64,000 nucleotides of DNA from Crossaster papposus (GCA_037893245.1 JBAIAA010000603.1:124001-188000), one strand, 5' to 3'. Positions 34,958 to 46,399 are shown, numbered from the stretch's first letter. Notes: a model not told the origin generated them from the sequence alone. Program-made: numbers and translations.

Positions 34958-35310
34958 CCTGAATCCACCAAAATCCAACAAGTTTGTCATGCAAAAACTG
35001 CTGGTGTCTCGAGTACATCAGAATTATCCACCAGTATACATTCTGGAGATATCCTGATTAATCCATAAAAAAATAGATTCTGATGGATTCAGGATACCAT
35101 GCTGGTATTAAATATTTTGTAGTGTGTTTCTCTATAGAGTCCATTATCTCAAAATCAATTTTGCAGTACTGCAAAATCCTGTAGTATAATAATAATAATA
35201 TAGTCAATTTATATTGCGCCATTATCCACCCTAATGAGATGCTCAAGGCGCATTGCTGGGCTTATTATCCTGAGCTTATTATCCTGAATCCATCAAAGTC
35301 CCCCAGTTTG
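34958..35310. repeat. cluster of ATCCTGAATCCATCAAAATCC motifs, with inverted copy
   Basis: Direct copies lie at about 34958 and 35274, and an inverted copy (TGATGGATTCAGGATA) at 35081. A second cluster of the same motif lies at 39443-39665. They may be ends of a small MITE family. Confidence 0.6.
35185..35262 (-). mobile_element. SINE 3' end fragment
   Basis: On the minus strand it reads GCGCCTTGAGCATCTCATTA...TGGCGCAATATAAATTGAC then TATTATTATTAT, the usual 3' end of tRNA-derived SINEs of this type. Confidence 0.65.
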
Positions 35311-35695
35311 TTCAATATGAAGGTATACTGAATTCACTGAACTCCTTCAAAATGGGAAATGAATTTTTAATTGGTTGCTCTCGTACAGTTACAGGGTGTT
35401 CCCAAAAGTATGGTGCAAGTGGAATGTTTTAATTTGGCACAAACCCTAGAGAGATAAGGTTAAACCCAAACTCCCTAGGGTGTGTGCAAAATCATATTGA
35501 TTTTGGTGGATTTGGGAGGGTTAAGGTTTTAACATTCAGCATTCGCTTTTGATGTTTGTATAGGCATTAATAAGATAACTAAATTAGCTTTCAAATGCAG
35601 TTTGTTTCACCATATTTAATTTTGTCAATTCAAAGATATGTTGGATCAACCACCAGCACTCCAAATCGAGTGTGTGCCAGTTAAAGAAAGAACGC

Positions 35696-36084
35696 TTAAA
35701 GGGATCGTATACGTTTGGTAATTGGAACCAACTGTTTGTTTCAATCCTATATAATTATATACCATAAAACTAACCTGTAAAAATTTCATTTTAAAAGGTG
35801 GTAGCGATTTTGAGATATTGCCTAAGATCTGGAGCGGTTATGTTCACGCAGGAAGAATAATCTGCATTGGAATACACAATCTGAGAAACGTCACAGCAGT
35901 CACGCTTCTCAGATTGAATTTTTTGGGGATAAAAAGTGCTATCTTTTTCCATAACTGCAGTACTTCGAAGTGAAAATTTTCTAAAAATGCATTATACTAT
36001 CCGAAGCTGCTGCACTTCTTACCAAGTAAGTTTTTATTGCCATTTATTTTTGGAGTAATTACCAAACGTATACGATCCCTTTAA
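35696..36084. mobile_element. TTAA MITE (Kolobok/T2-like)
   Basis: TTAA, then AGGGATCGTATACGTTTGG, and at the other end CCAAACGTATACGATCCCT, then TTAA. The inverted ends are perfect over at least 19 bases. It is non-coding, 381 bp without the TTAA. The second copy is at 27598-27924. Confidence 0.9.
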
Positions 36085-36169
36085 GTGCCAAACGATACTA
36101 GTATTGTACACATATGTGATTGCGTAGGGGCTGAGAGGCTAGTCTATATACAAGAGTGAGGAATTAAGC

Positions 36170-37700
36170 GTTCTCTACCTCAGCAGTCTTCCCTTTTATT
36201 TTATTTGCTATTCTTCTATCTATTCTCCACCTCCCTCCCTTCTTCCCCACCTCTTTCTAGGGGCGCCTGCCAGATCAGCTTAGAATTCGTCCTGGTTAGC
36301 TTAGGTAGGGTTAGAGGCGCCTGACCCCTGGAACGGTCAAAACCTCAACGATGTCACCAGGGGTACATACACACAGATCCCCTGGTGACGGGAAAGGCGT
36401 ATCCCCAAACTTGGGTTTGGGCTCTGGCATGGTGTTCTGTCTTTTTCTACATTTATCTATTTTACTTTCTACTTCGGTCCCTTCCGGACCCTCTTAAGTG
36501 CGGCATCATGCTTGCATTAACATCGCTGTAAGCCAGGTTTAGATGCCTGCACCAAACTATCCAGCATTTGCCACTCTTGGTTGGAGATAAGGATGATGAA
36601 TTTCACTAGGTTGGATCGGAGGGGAGCAACTGGACCCTTGTCAGAACCAAGATGACTACAAAAGCCGGTAAGAAATTAACCAGTACGTGCCAGTGGAAAT
36701 TTTCCCAGATTCAAAAACGGATGATGCATAAACACGTCACAAGCAAGGCCGGAAATGTCTGTCAGTAGCGAGCAAGGCCGGAAATGCGTCGGTGTGCTTC
36801 CTGGAAACATTGGCCTGAACATCGGCTTGGTGATATTGAAATAATCCTGGTGCGAAGAGCCAACCAGGACTAAGTTATGGTTATATAGCCTCCTCCAACA
36901 CGCCCTGCCAGCACGGTGTGAGTAGGCTACTACCTTTACCAATGATGGAGATGAGACAAATGAGAGGTTGCTATGCCCAAGACCCCAATAGGACAAACTC
37001 TGCTTATAGAGTTAGGGAACAGGGTGCTAAAGCTTCTCTGGCAGATTGCCAGCTCATGATGGGCTAGATCCCAACCCGCAAGGAAGACCTAGCTCTGACA
37101 AGGGACCTGAATGCAACCACAGTACATTTACTGAGTTGCACATTTGCATAATGTAAGATCCCTGCGCACTGATGAAAGTCTAGATGCTCTACTGGAGTAA
37201 GTAGAGGAAAACAACTGGCATGTATTAGGCCTTGCAGAAACCAGATGGCCAGAAAACGATATTAAACTAAACTGTTAGCACATCTTATACAGCTCAGCAG
37301 CCACCAAAAGAAGTCTAAAAAAAGTGTGTTTTCTCATTAATGAAAACGTCCAAAGCAGTTGGCCAGGCACTTGGAGATAATGATAAGACGACTTGCACAA
37401 TAATTATGGGCGACTTTAATGCAAAGGTGGGATTAAGGAAGGATCTGGAAGAGAAAGGTCTATAGGCCCATTTGGAATGGGAAAAAAGGAATTAGAGGGG
37501 AGAAGGATTACTGGATTTTGTAGCAAACAGGAATCTCTTTATTGGAAAAACATTTGTTCAGAAGTTTCTAAAGAGATACTTGACATGGGAGAGCCCAACT
37601 GCAATCTCATTACTACACAATAAGCGACAGGAAGGATATACAAGTACTGATGGATGTAGCAACAGTCCCAAATGTGGGCATTGAAAGTGACCAACGCCTG
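36170..37700 (+). mobile_element. degenerate non-LTR retrotransposon, endonuclease part
   Basis: From about 37130 the plus strand reads HNVRSLRTDESLDALLE, HVLGLAETRWPEND, then after a gap TIIMGDFNAKVG, LLDFVANRNLFIGKTF and KRYLTWESPTAIS, the ordered blocks of an AP endonuclease domain, with stops and shifts. 36170-36670 (GGGGCGCCTG, CCCCTGGTGACGGG) looks like its 5' region. A block at 36690-36860 is a dispersed repeat shared with 15.3 kb. It breaks off before any reverse transcriptase. Confidence 0.7.
36690..36860. repeat. dispersed repeat related to 15.26-15.42 kb
   Basis: It has the same word order as 15255-15420, with GCAAGGCCGGAAATG present twice here (about 36742 and 36773). Confidence 0.6.
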
Positions 37701-37994
37701 AAGATGTTGAATTGACTTAAGTAGACAGTTCTTCTTTTAAGAATACTGACAAATGCTGTCCACATACATGTAGTTAGGATTTGGTCTTCCTCTAGATCAT
37801 CTGCCATGGGAGGGAGTCTAGAGCACCAAGTTGTTGACAGCAAGCTAAATGTGCCTATCCCATTGTTTCATAGCACATATCACCATGATTACTGATAATG
37901 TGTAGCATTACTGGCAATATGAACATTCTCTGAACAGTCTGAGTATGGTTTCCATGAATGTGATGTCTTTTCTATGCTACATGTAAGAAAAGTT

Positions 37995-38614
37995 AAGAAT
38001 ACCCCAACATCAGGGCGACACTTGTGGTATAAATCTCCCGCTATCGGTGAAGACGTAATCCCATACATGTACTTCACTTAGGAAGCCCACTGCCTAGATT
38101 TCCACACTTTATTTACCTTTGCTTTATATTGCTCGCTAAATGGTAATTAAACTCATAATTGTGGAGTGCCATGGCCTCGTGATCTGGAGCATTGAATTCG
38201 CAATCTGTGGGTAAAGCTACAGGTTGTGGGTTCGAGTCCGGCCTGGGGACTATGGTGCATAAGTGCCCTTGGGCGAAGCACTTTTTCGCTAATTCACACC
38301 TACCGGTACCCTGCAAGAATACCCCAACATCAGGGCGACACTGGTGGTATAAATCTCCCGCTATCGGTGAAGACGTAATCCCATACATGTACTTCACTTA
38401 GGAAGCCCGCTGCCTAGATTATTTCCACACTTTATTTACCTTTGCTTTATATTGCTCGCTAAATGGTAATTAAACTCATAATTGTGGAGTGCCATGGCCT
38501 CGTGATCTGGAGCATTGAATTCGCAATCTGTGGGTAAAGCTGCAGGTTGTGGGTTCGAGTCCGGCCTGGTGACTATGGTGCATAAGTGCCCTTGGGCGAA
38601 GCACTTTTTCGCTC
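37995..38614 (+). repeat. 320-bp tandem duplication including a SINE head
   Basis: AAGAATACCCCAACATCAGG starts at 37995 and again at 38315, and both copies run into the SINE head with GGTTCGAGTCC (38229-38239 and 38552-38562). Only the second SINE is complete, so the duplication followed SINE insertion. Confidence 0.9.
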
Positions 38615-38872
38615 ATTGCTTCTCTCCACCCAGGAGTAAATGGGTACCTGCCTGTGAGGGCGGAGATGGTTGTTATTAGCTGCTTTGTGCCGAAATGGCA
38701 GCATTGAGCTGTATACTCCCCAGGGAGCTGAGATTGTATTTGGAATGGGCCCAATGCACATCGGGGGATAATTACACAGTGCTTTGAGTATACTACATGT
38801 ACTAGTTCTGGTAGATATGTGCGCTATACAAAAAACCAGTATTACAGTATTATAATTATTATTATTTATTTG
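38485..38872 (+). mobile_element. tRNA-derived SINE, full length
   Basis: tRNA-like head (GCCATGGCCTCGTGATCTGG, B box GGTTCGAGTCC), a body with GTGCCCTTGGGCGAAGCACT and CCAGGAGTAAATGGGTACC, and a tail GTGCGCTATACAAAAAACC ending TTATTATTATT. A 5' half copy lies 323 bp upstream through tandem duplication. Confidence 0.85.
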
Positions 38873-39442
38873 GAAGTACATTGTAATTAATATAATGTTC
38901 TTAGGGTGTACATTGTACATACTGGAACAGGGTACCAGATTGAAGAAAATAAAAAACACAAAATAGCATTGAGTTACCCTTTTACGCTAACAACACCTAT
39001 TACTACAAAAGAAAATTCTACAAAATAAATACTCTTGCTACACTGGCCTAGAAGTGATTGATTAGTATTTTGTAGTACTGTTCTCCAAGGACATTAGGGT
39101 TAAGGAAACCCACTTAAACTTTGATGTTGAAGTTGCTTGGTAATACTGCTACATTGGTGTGAGTCATACAGCGTGTAAAATGAGCTTATGGCTTTAGGGT
39201 GTAAACTGCAAGTGTTGTGAGCATCATTGTTGAACTAGAAATATTTGTGTGTGTAACCTAGCTTTTATTTTGAAAATGTCCCATGTGCAGCTGACATTCT
39301 AAATTGTTCATTTGACAAGTAGCATATTTGAAATGTTGATTACATAAGTACCTGATCCTATAATCACAAAACTGCCATGCCTAATCCTGATGTTTGCTAC
39401 AAGTACATGTACATGTAGTATACCCCTCAGTGGTACTTTAAA
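38873..39442. other. non-coding stretch
   Basis: Nothing recognised. Confidence 0.45.
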
Positions 39443-39690
39443 CTATCCTGAATCCGCCAAAATCCACCAGCATAGTCATGCACACAAAAGTTGGTGTTGG
39501 TGATTACTGATTGCTCAATATATGGTACATGTATCTGAATCCATCAAAATCCTGCAGTATCGCTAGGCTTAAAATCCTCAATCCATCAACATTTTCCAGT
39601 ATTCAAGATAGAATCCTATATCCGCCAAACTTCTCCACAGCAGGAAATGTTGATGGATTCAGGTACATGTACATGTACATGTACATGTAG
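39443..39690. repeat. second ATCCTGAATCC motif cluster and TACATG repeat
   Basis: At least four diverged copies (about 39443, 39530, 39573 and 39610) and an inverted one at 39650 are followed by GTACATGTACATGTAC. Confidence 0.6.
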
Positions 39691-40118
39691 GTTAGGTTTA
39701 AACTAATAGATCAATGGGCCATAAAAACAATATTATAGCAATATTGCTTATAAGCTCGAAGCACCGAGCAAAAGCTTATCAAGCAAAAGCAAAAGCAATT
39801 GCTTAAAAGCATATACATGTAAATGTGACCATCCGCGACAAAAGGGCTGTAAAGTCGCCAGCTTATTTTGAGAAAAGGACCATTAAAATATGTGAAAGAC
39901 AATAAAAAACCAAGAATTTTCATATTCAGCGTTATTTGTTATAGCTAACCATAAATACATGTACCAACTATGTCTTGTTATACTTAATTTTAAAGCTTAT
40001 TTCTTGTAGATTTCATTTCTTTAAATATCTCAAAACATCAAGATGCCTACTTTACAGCCCTTTCGTCGTGGACGGTCACATAATAGTCAAAGCGAAAAGT
40101 TATTTTGTGTATTATATA
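39691..40118. other. non-coding stretch
   Basis: AAGCAAAAGCAATTGCTT-type patches at 39775-39805. No gene seen. Confidence 0.4.
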
Positions 40119-40250
40119 TAAAGGGGGGGAGGGAGGGGGGGGGGGAGGGGGGGGGGGGGGAGGGGGGGGGGGGGGGGAGGGGGGGGGGGGAGGGGGGGGG
40201 GGAGGGGGGGGGAGGGTGGGGAGGGTGGGGGAGGGTGGGGGAGGGTGGTG
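40119..40250. repeat. poly-G / GGGA microsatellite
   Basis: Over 120 bases of G runs with single A or T. It is a strong G-quadruplex candidate, and frames across it are artefacts. Confidence 0.95.
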
Positions 40251-40449
40251 CAAACTTTAAACCCCAGTAGTAGGGCTACAGTGCACGACCATTGAAATAT
40301 TTTTTTCATATAAGAGAAATTTGTTATATTCATATTGTGCTCCAGTTCCTCATATTTCTGGTAAATATTACTCCAGCTTGTGACACAAGCGGTAAGTCAA
40401 TGTTGTCATCCATGGAGAGCTTCAAACTTATACAGCCTCTCTAGAATCT

Positions 40450-40735
40450 TCCTGTTGGCCTCTACTTCACTTTGGATGGACTAAACAGCCACTTTGATCT
40501 CGCTGATGGCCCTTAGGATAATGTTCAGTACAGCTACATCAATTAAAAATCAACATTAAACAGATTTTTATATCAACTACAATGCGGTCTCTATAACAAG
40601 GCGGTCTCTATAAAATTCTATCAAAATTCCCCTCGGAATTTCCCTTGGAATTCCCCTTCGGAATTTCCCTTTGGAATTCCCTTTTGGAATACCCCTTTAG
40701 AATTTTTTGTCAAAATCCCCTTCGAAATTCTCTTT
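40450..40735 (-). repeat. inverted-repeat arm, right
   Basis: Reverse complement of 33370-33655 with few differences (for example CTTGTTATAG for CTTGCTATAG). Its outer side merges into the long GGAATTC minisatellite. Confidence 0.9.
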
Positions 40736-42183
40736 GTATCCTCTATCAGGATGCTTCAGAATTCACTTTCGGAAGTCTTCTTCCCTTCGGAATTCCCCTT
40801 AGGAATTCTCCTTCGTAATTCTTTTTCAAAATCCTATTTGGAATCCTCCGTAAATATTTGGAATTCTCCTTCGGAATTCTTCTAAGGAATTCTTCTCCGA
40901 AATTTTCTTTTGAAATTCTTCTTAAAAAATTCTCCTTAAAAATTCTTATTCGCAAATCTCCGTCACAATTGTTCTTCGCAATTCTCCTTCGCAATTATTT
41001 TTCCAATATTCGTTGAAATCTTCTTAGAAATTATCCTTCAGAATTCTCCTTCGGAACAATTTTTTGGAATTGTTTTTCAAATTCTTCTTTGAAATGCTTA
41101 TTAAAAATCTTCAGAAATCTTCTTCAGAAATCGTTGGAGAACTTTCAACTTCTCCTTTGGAATTTTCTTGTGGAATTCTCCTTTGGAATTCTCTTCAGAA
41201 TTCTCTTCAGAATTCTCTTCAGAATTATCTTCAGAATTCTCCGTCAAATTTCCCTTATAAATTCCCCTTGGAATTTTCGCTTGGAAATTACCCTTCAAAA
41301 TTCCCCAATCTCCTTCGAAATTCTCCTTTAGAATTCTCTTCAGAATTCTCTTCAGAATTCTCCTTTGGAATTCCCCTTCGAAATCCTCTTTTGGAATTCT
41401 TCAGAATTCTCTTTCGGAAGTCTTCTTCCCTTCGGTAATTCCCCTTCGGAATTCCCCTTAGGAATTCCCCTTTGGAATTCCTCTTCGGAATTCCCCTTCG
41501 GAATTCCTCTTCGGAATTCCCCTTCGGAATTCCCCTTCGGAATTCCCCTTCAAAATCTTTTTTTTAAATCCCTCTTTGGAATCCTCTGTAAATATTTGGA
41601 ATTCTACTAAGGGATTCTCCTAAGGAATTAGTCTCCGGAATTCTCCTAAGGAATTCATCTTCGGAATTCATCTTCGGAATTCTCCTTAAAAATTCTTATT
41701 CGGAAATCTCCTTCCCAATTGTTCTTCGCAATTCTCCTTCGCAATCATTTTTCCATTATTCTTTCTTCTTCGGAATTCTTCTCAGGAATTCTTTGAAATC
41801 TTCTTAGAAATTCTCCTTCAAAATTCTCCTTCAAAATTCTCCTTCAAAATTATTTTTTGGGATTGATTTTTGATTTTCTTATTTGAAATCCTTATCAAAA
41901 TTATCTTCGGTATCCTTTGGAATTCTCTTTCGGAATTCTTCTTCAGAATTCTCGTTCGAAATTCTCCTTCGGAATTCCCCTTCAAAATTTTCCTTAAAAT
42001 TCCTCCTTCGGAATTCTTCGGAATTCTCTTTCGGAAGTCTTCTTCCCTTCGGAATTCCCCTTCGGAATTCCCCTTAGGAATTCTCCTTCGTAATTCTTTA
42101 TCAAAATCCTCTTTAGAATCCTCCGTAAATATTTGTAATTCTCCTTCGGAATTCTCCTAAGGAATTCATCTTCGGAATTCTCC
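40618..42183. repeat. GGAATTC-rich minisatellite, ~1.6 kb
   Basis: Irregular units of about 15-18 bp of the form TTCGGAATTCYCC, many with an EcoRI site. A larger period is visible: CTTTCGGAAGTCTTCTTCCC occurs near 40755, 41410 and 42030. The left arm at 33.4 kb holds only a few such units. Leu/Phe/Ser-rich frames here are not genes. Confidence 0.9.
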
Positions 42184-42238
42184 ATATAATTTACAGCCCT
42201 TTATAGGCCTATAACTTTCTTTCTTTTATACATACGTT

Positions 42239-42443
42239 TTGTTTTTTCCTTTTGATCTCTGGAATGTTCTAGCTATATTGGGGGCAGCTAGTGATTGGCC
42301 AGACATCTTTGCAACTGGCCTCCTCTCTGCTTGTACACCTTGCCTCCATTTGAATAATTTGTTTCTGTTCGTTCTCTATCAGGCTCTGTTTCTTGTTGGT
42401 GGCACAAAGGGCACGTATTATGCTGGAAGTGTCAACCTAACTT

Positions 42444-42480
<37 letters not shown>

Positions 42481-42481
42481 C
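42239..42481 (+). mobile_element. possible retroposon 3' end with (CAA)n tail
   Basis: GGCACAAAGGGCACGTATTA...CTAACTTACAACAACAAC with a dozen CAA units, the look of a truncated retroposon tail. No coding match. Confidence 0.35.
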
Positions 42482-42622
42482 GTGGTTTACCACCACGCAG
42501 TACACAACTTGACAACACGTCTATTAAAACAAAAATGTAAATAAATCAGATTTTAAAGATAATCGGCAGTCATAATTGGTAGGTAGATGCATGTATGTAT
42601 TTTGTTTAGGTGTACTTTCCAG

Positions 42623-43530
42623 GACGAGTATCACGTGATTCATTGTTGTCCCAGATCTGAAACCAAAGTAAATTGTAGCCAGCCTATAATCCTCCAATGT
42701 TGATATCCAAATATAATTTTGGCCGCTTGCATTTTAGGTACACTTTTCAATAAAATCCGCATTAAATTAACACATTTTACGGTAAAACTACATTTTTAAT
42801 GGCTCTTGGTCACGTGATCTATCTAATTCATGGATCTGAAACCAAAATAGAATGTAGGCATGGTATCTCTCTTTAAGATGTCATCAACAATTTCACTGCT
42901 TCTCTTGCAGTGCTCGGTACACTTTGTCTCAAAGTAGGGCTTATATAGATTGAAATACTGCAAAATGCTTTGCATTGTATTTTGTTGAATGTCATGCGCT
43001 ATTTCAATGACGAGTATCACGTCGTGACGGTCGTGATTCGTTGTTTTCCCAGATCTGAAACCAAAATAATTTGTAGCCATAATCTTCCAGTCCATTGTTG
43101 ATATACCGGTATACAAAGATTATTCTGGCCACTTGCAATGACACTTTTCAATGAAATCCGCATAGTACCCAAATTAACAAAATAATGTTGCGGTAAAACT
43201 ACATTTTAAATGGCCCTTGGTCACATGATTTACCTACTTCATGGTTCTGAAACCAAAATAGAGTGTAGATATGGTATGTGTATCTCTCTTTAAGATGTCA
43301 TCAGCAATTCCACTGCTTCTCCTGCAGTGCTCGGTACACTTTGACTCGAAGTAGGGCTTAGATTGAAGTACCGCAAAATGTTTCGTTAAGCGTCATGCGC
43401 AATATTTCCAGGACGAGTATCATGTGATTCATTGTCTGAAAACAAAATAATTTGTAGCTAGCATCTAGTCGCCCAATTATTGACCCCAACAGTAATTGTG
43501 GAAACTTGCACTTTAAGTACAGTTTTCGCT
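42623..43530. repeat. ~390-400-bp tandem repeat, 2.3 copies
   Basis: GACGAGTATCACGTGATTC starts at 42623 and recurs, slightly changed, at 43009 and 43412. CAGATCTGAAACCAAAATA, TCTCTTTAAGATGTCATCA and GCAGTGCTCGGTACACTTTG follow in the same order. Copies differ by point changes and small indels. Confidence 0.9.
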
Positions 43531-43647
43531 GAAACCCACTTTTAAAAACAACGTGTCTTGTATTAGCCTCCGTATAATTGAATACGCTGCTGAAATGAGC
43601 GTCTGGAATATCAGGCCGAATACGCGGCCAGTTCCACTCTGGTTGAT

Positions 43648-44151
43648 TTAGGCCGTGTCCGAAACGGGTGTCTAGAGCTACGGCTAGGTCTATTGTCTAC
43701 GGCGGCCATTTTGTAGTGCTGTCTGAAATGCCGTCTAGAGCTACAGCTACGGCTACAACGTCACAGAAATCTAGCCGTAAAAGAAGTTGTCTAACTCGGG
43801 CAAAACAAAATGGCGGCAGCACTAACGTTAATTTTGGAGCAAATATTTGTTTATTTTTCAACGATAGTGCATTGAATTGAAACGACAAATACGACAAATA
43901 CGTCAATGTCAGCAGGTATTTCGACTGGCTGAAACAAACATTGCGTAACATCTAGCAGACGAAAATTGTTGTAAATTCTTACGTCGTAATTTCACAAACA
44001 CTAATTCAAGCATCGCTTGGGGGCACAATAACTAGCCGTAGGCTCTACCGTAGCCACGTCCGAATTCCATTTGCCTTAGCGCCTACGTAGACGTAGTTGT
44101 AGCTGTAGACGTAGACCGTAGCTCTAGACACTCGTTTCGGACACGGCCTTA
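43648..44151. mobile_element. TTA-flanked MITE (PIF/Harbinger-like)
   Basis: The 498-bp element 43651-44148 starts GGCCGTGTCCGAAACGGGTG and ends with the inverse CACTCGTTTCGGACACGGCC. TTA stands directly on both sides (43648-43650, 44149-44151), a 3-bp duplication usual for PIF/Harbinger. Sub-terminal parts are rich in GCTACGG/GTAGACGTAG words on both sides. The interior is non-coding. Confidence 0.85.
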
Positions 44152-44639
44152 TACACAGCCACCGTCGTTAAGGTACGTTGTCCTAAGCGGCATGTTTCCT
44201 GCGGTGCGTTGTTGCACACGCTTGTTGTGGTCGGATCATGGAGGTATCGGCGTCCATCGTGTGAATAGGCCTACTACATTCTCCATTAAAAAAAGGTTAT
44301 CAACCTTAAACCTTTATCATGCTTTTAAAATAACTCGGGCAGTTTTGTTGTCACCGGTGAGGGGCAGTTTTGATAGCTTTCGTGACGGATGCAAATTAAA
44401 TCTTCCCGCAAGATCAGCGATTACGACAAGCAGTGTGGGCTAGGCTGTAGTGCCGTGCCGCGCCGTGCGCCGGAAATTTTCCCACACGCGCGCTTTCGTG
44501 ATCGTTTAGTCGTACAATGCAGTTGCGTAATAACATCGGTGGAATAAGTTAAGCTACTTTTCACCGCGCAGTGCCGGCGTAAATATCTCGTCTGAACGCA
44601 AGCATTTTTTGGATTAAGAAATTCTTATCTACTGGCCTC
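44152..44639. other. non-coding stretch
   Basis: A GC-rich patch with GTGCCGTGCCGCGCCGTGCG near 44450. No gene seen. Confidence 0.4.
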
Positions 44640-45510
44640 GATGTACAAATAAAAAGGTGTTAAAAAACCCTGAGCCTGTTTATTTACGAAACCCTAGTCA
44701 CAAAAAAAAGGTTAATTATTCAATTGTCTTTGTTTTTATAGAAAAAAAGAAGAAAGGGTACTTAAAGACTTATTTGTCTGAACTCCTAAACAATTTCCAA
44801 CCGATTTCAAGAGTAAATAATAATACAATATATTCTGGGTTTTTTCCGGTATCTAATAACATCGACAAACACCTGACCATTGAATTACGAGACTAGCAAA
44901 ATAAATACCAGGTTTATTTAATAACATTATTTATAGTTTCATTGTTTAAATAAAGAAAAGAAAAAAAAAGAAACGGGACCTTAACACCTAATATTTTGAG
45001 CTCCTAAACATTTTTCCAACAGATTTAAGGGACAAATTTAATACGATTTATTTTCCGTTTTTCTTGTATTTCACCAAAACGATCTATTTCGTGGCCCGTA
45101 AATTACAAGGCTACACTTGTAGCTTTTAAAAACAGTTACCAAACCTATACGAGCCAAGAATAAATAAGCAAGAATAAAATCGAGGTGGTACCAAATCTCG
45201 ATGGCGGACCCCAGGATACCAAAACTGAACCATGAATATGTGAAATACTTTAAATTAAGACCCCAAAACAAAGGCATGATTCTCATCGAAAATGGGTGTG
45301 ATTATTTGTTGTCCTGCATTGTCCCTAAAATGCACGAGCTGAGGTTCTATCCCAGCAACTTACTCCCAGAAGCATGTACTTCAATCCTAAAGTGAATTTC
45401 TACACATCTTAAGAAGTTGTTATTCAAATTTAATAAATAATCTGCTGGGTTATATTTAATAAAACCATGATATTTACTTTGTCCCTAAAATAGATGTGAA
45501 AATTACAACC
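44640..45510 (-). repeat. unnamed dispersed repeat R, copy 3 (inverted)
   Basis: The reverse complement matches 31650-32560, including GATCTATTTCGTGGCCCGTA and the TCGAGGTGGTACCAAATC block. It is missing the outer part of the other copies. Confidence 0.8.
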
Positions 45511-46399
45511 AATGAAAAAGAGAAGTTGTAAGAAGGACATGATGGGTTTCTTTTTTATGGGATGGTTTATTTTTGATGTTGGTAATTATGCACCAATAAT
45601 GCTTGGGAAATGGTGACTCCTCTGGTCAAAATTTATTTCAAGTTATCATTCCAGCTAAAAATGGTAAATATTAGATTTAAATTTTTTTTTTTATAAAAAT
45701 CGGGCTTCATATTGCCACAACATTAACAAAAAATAGGTAGAAATTGGCCTCGGATTGCACCAGAGAGCACCTAAGAAACCTAAAAATTGCAGGGCCCTTA
45801 AACGGGCCCTGAACCCCTGCCGCAGGGACTTCGCGCTACGCGCTTGTGATGTACGCTTCGCGCACATGCTCCGCACTTACATGTACTCAAATTTTTACAC
45901 ACCCAACTTTTTTTGGTACACACCCAATTCACAAAATCCTGCCTAAGACCTTGGTCTTAAGCACATAGACAAAATTAGGCGTCTTCAAACTAATGCACCA
46001 GATTATTTCTATGTTGCTAGCATTGGTTGCTAGGAAGTCTTATTTCTAACGTGTAGTTCATAATCCGAGTTCTTCGTCCTCTGTTTTGTAAAAGTGAGGG
46101 CGCTGTTCAAAACATAAGATGGCAGCGCCCTTAATCGGAAGGTAATGATCGCGCGTGCATGGTGAGGAATAAGTTATTGCTAAATATTATATAACAAGGC
46201 CATACATTGCACAATTTCAAAGGTTAAGGCCGTTTTCCAAACCTTAGCTTAGGCTCCGTCTTCAGCTGCGTCTCCATCTCCATCACCTTTTGGCTGCAGT
46301 TACTCCATTTCAAATTGTCAGATTGTACGGTGTCGGTGGCTGATCTCCGCCAAGATATTTTTTTAATTACAGCGTTGTTATTAGCATAGAGCAAGGTTA
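45511..46399. other. non-coding stretch
   Basis: No gene recognised. 45790-45850 contains GGGCCCTTAAACGGGCCC and GCGCTACGCGC-type short palindromes. Confidence 0.4.

Noticed and set aside
38485-38570. tRNA gene (GGTTCGAGTCC box); also at 22.2 kb and 38.2 kb
   Set aside because: No closed acceptor stem, and each is followed by a SINE body; 38.5 kb also has an (ATT)n tail.
40043-40333. Glycine- or proline-rich protein frames
   Set aside because: Produced by the poly-G/GGGA microsatellite on either strand.
41064-42185. Several 60-124-codon Phe/Leu/Ser/Glu frames
   Set aside because: All lie within the GGAATTC minisatellite and read its short unit in different frames.
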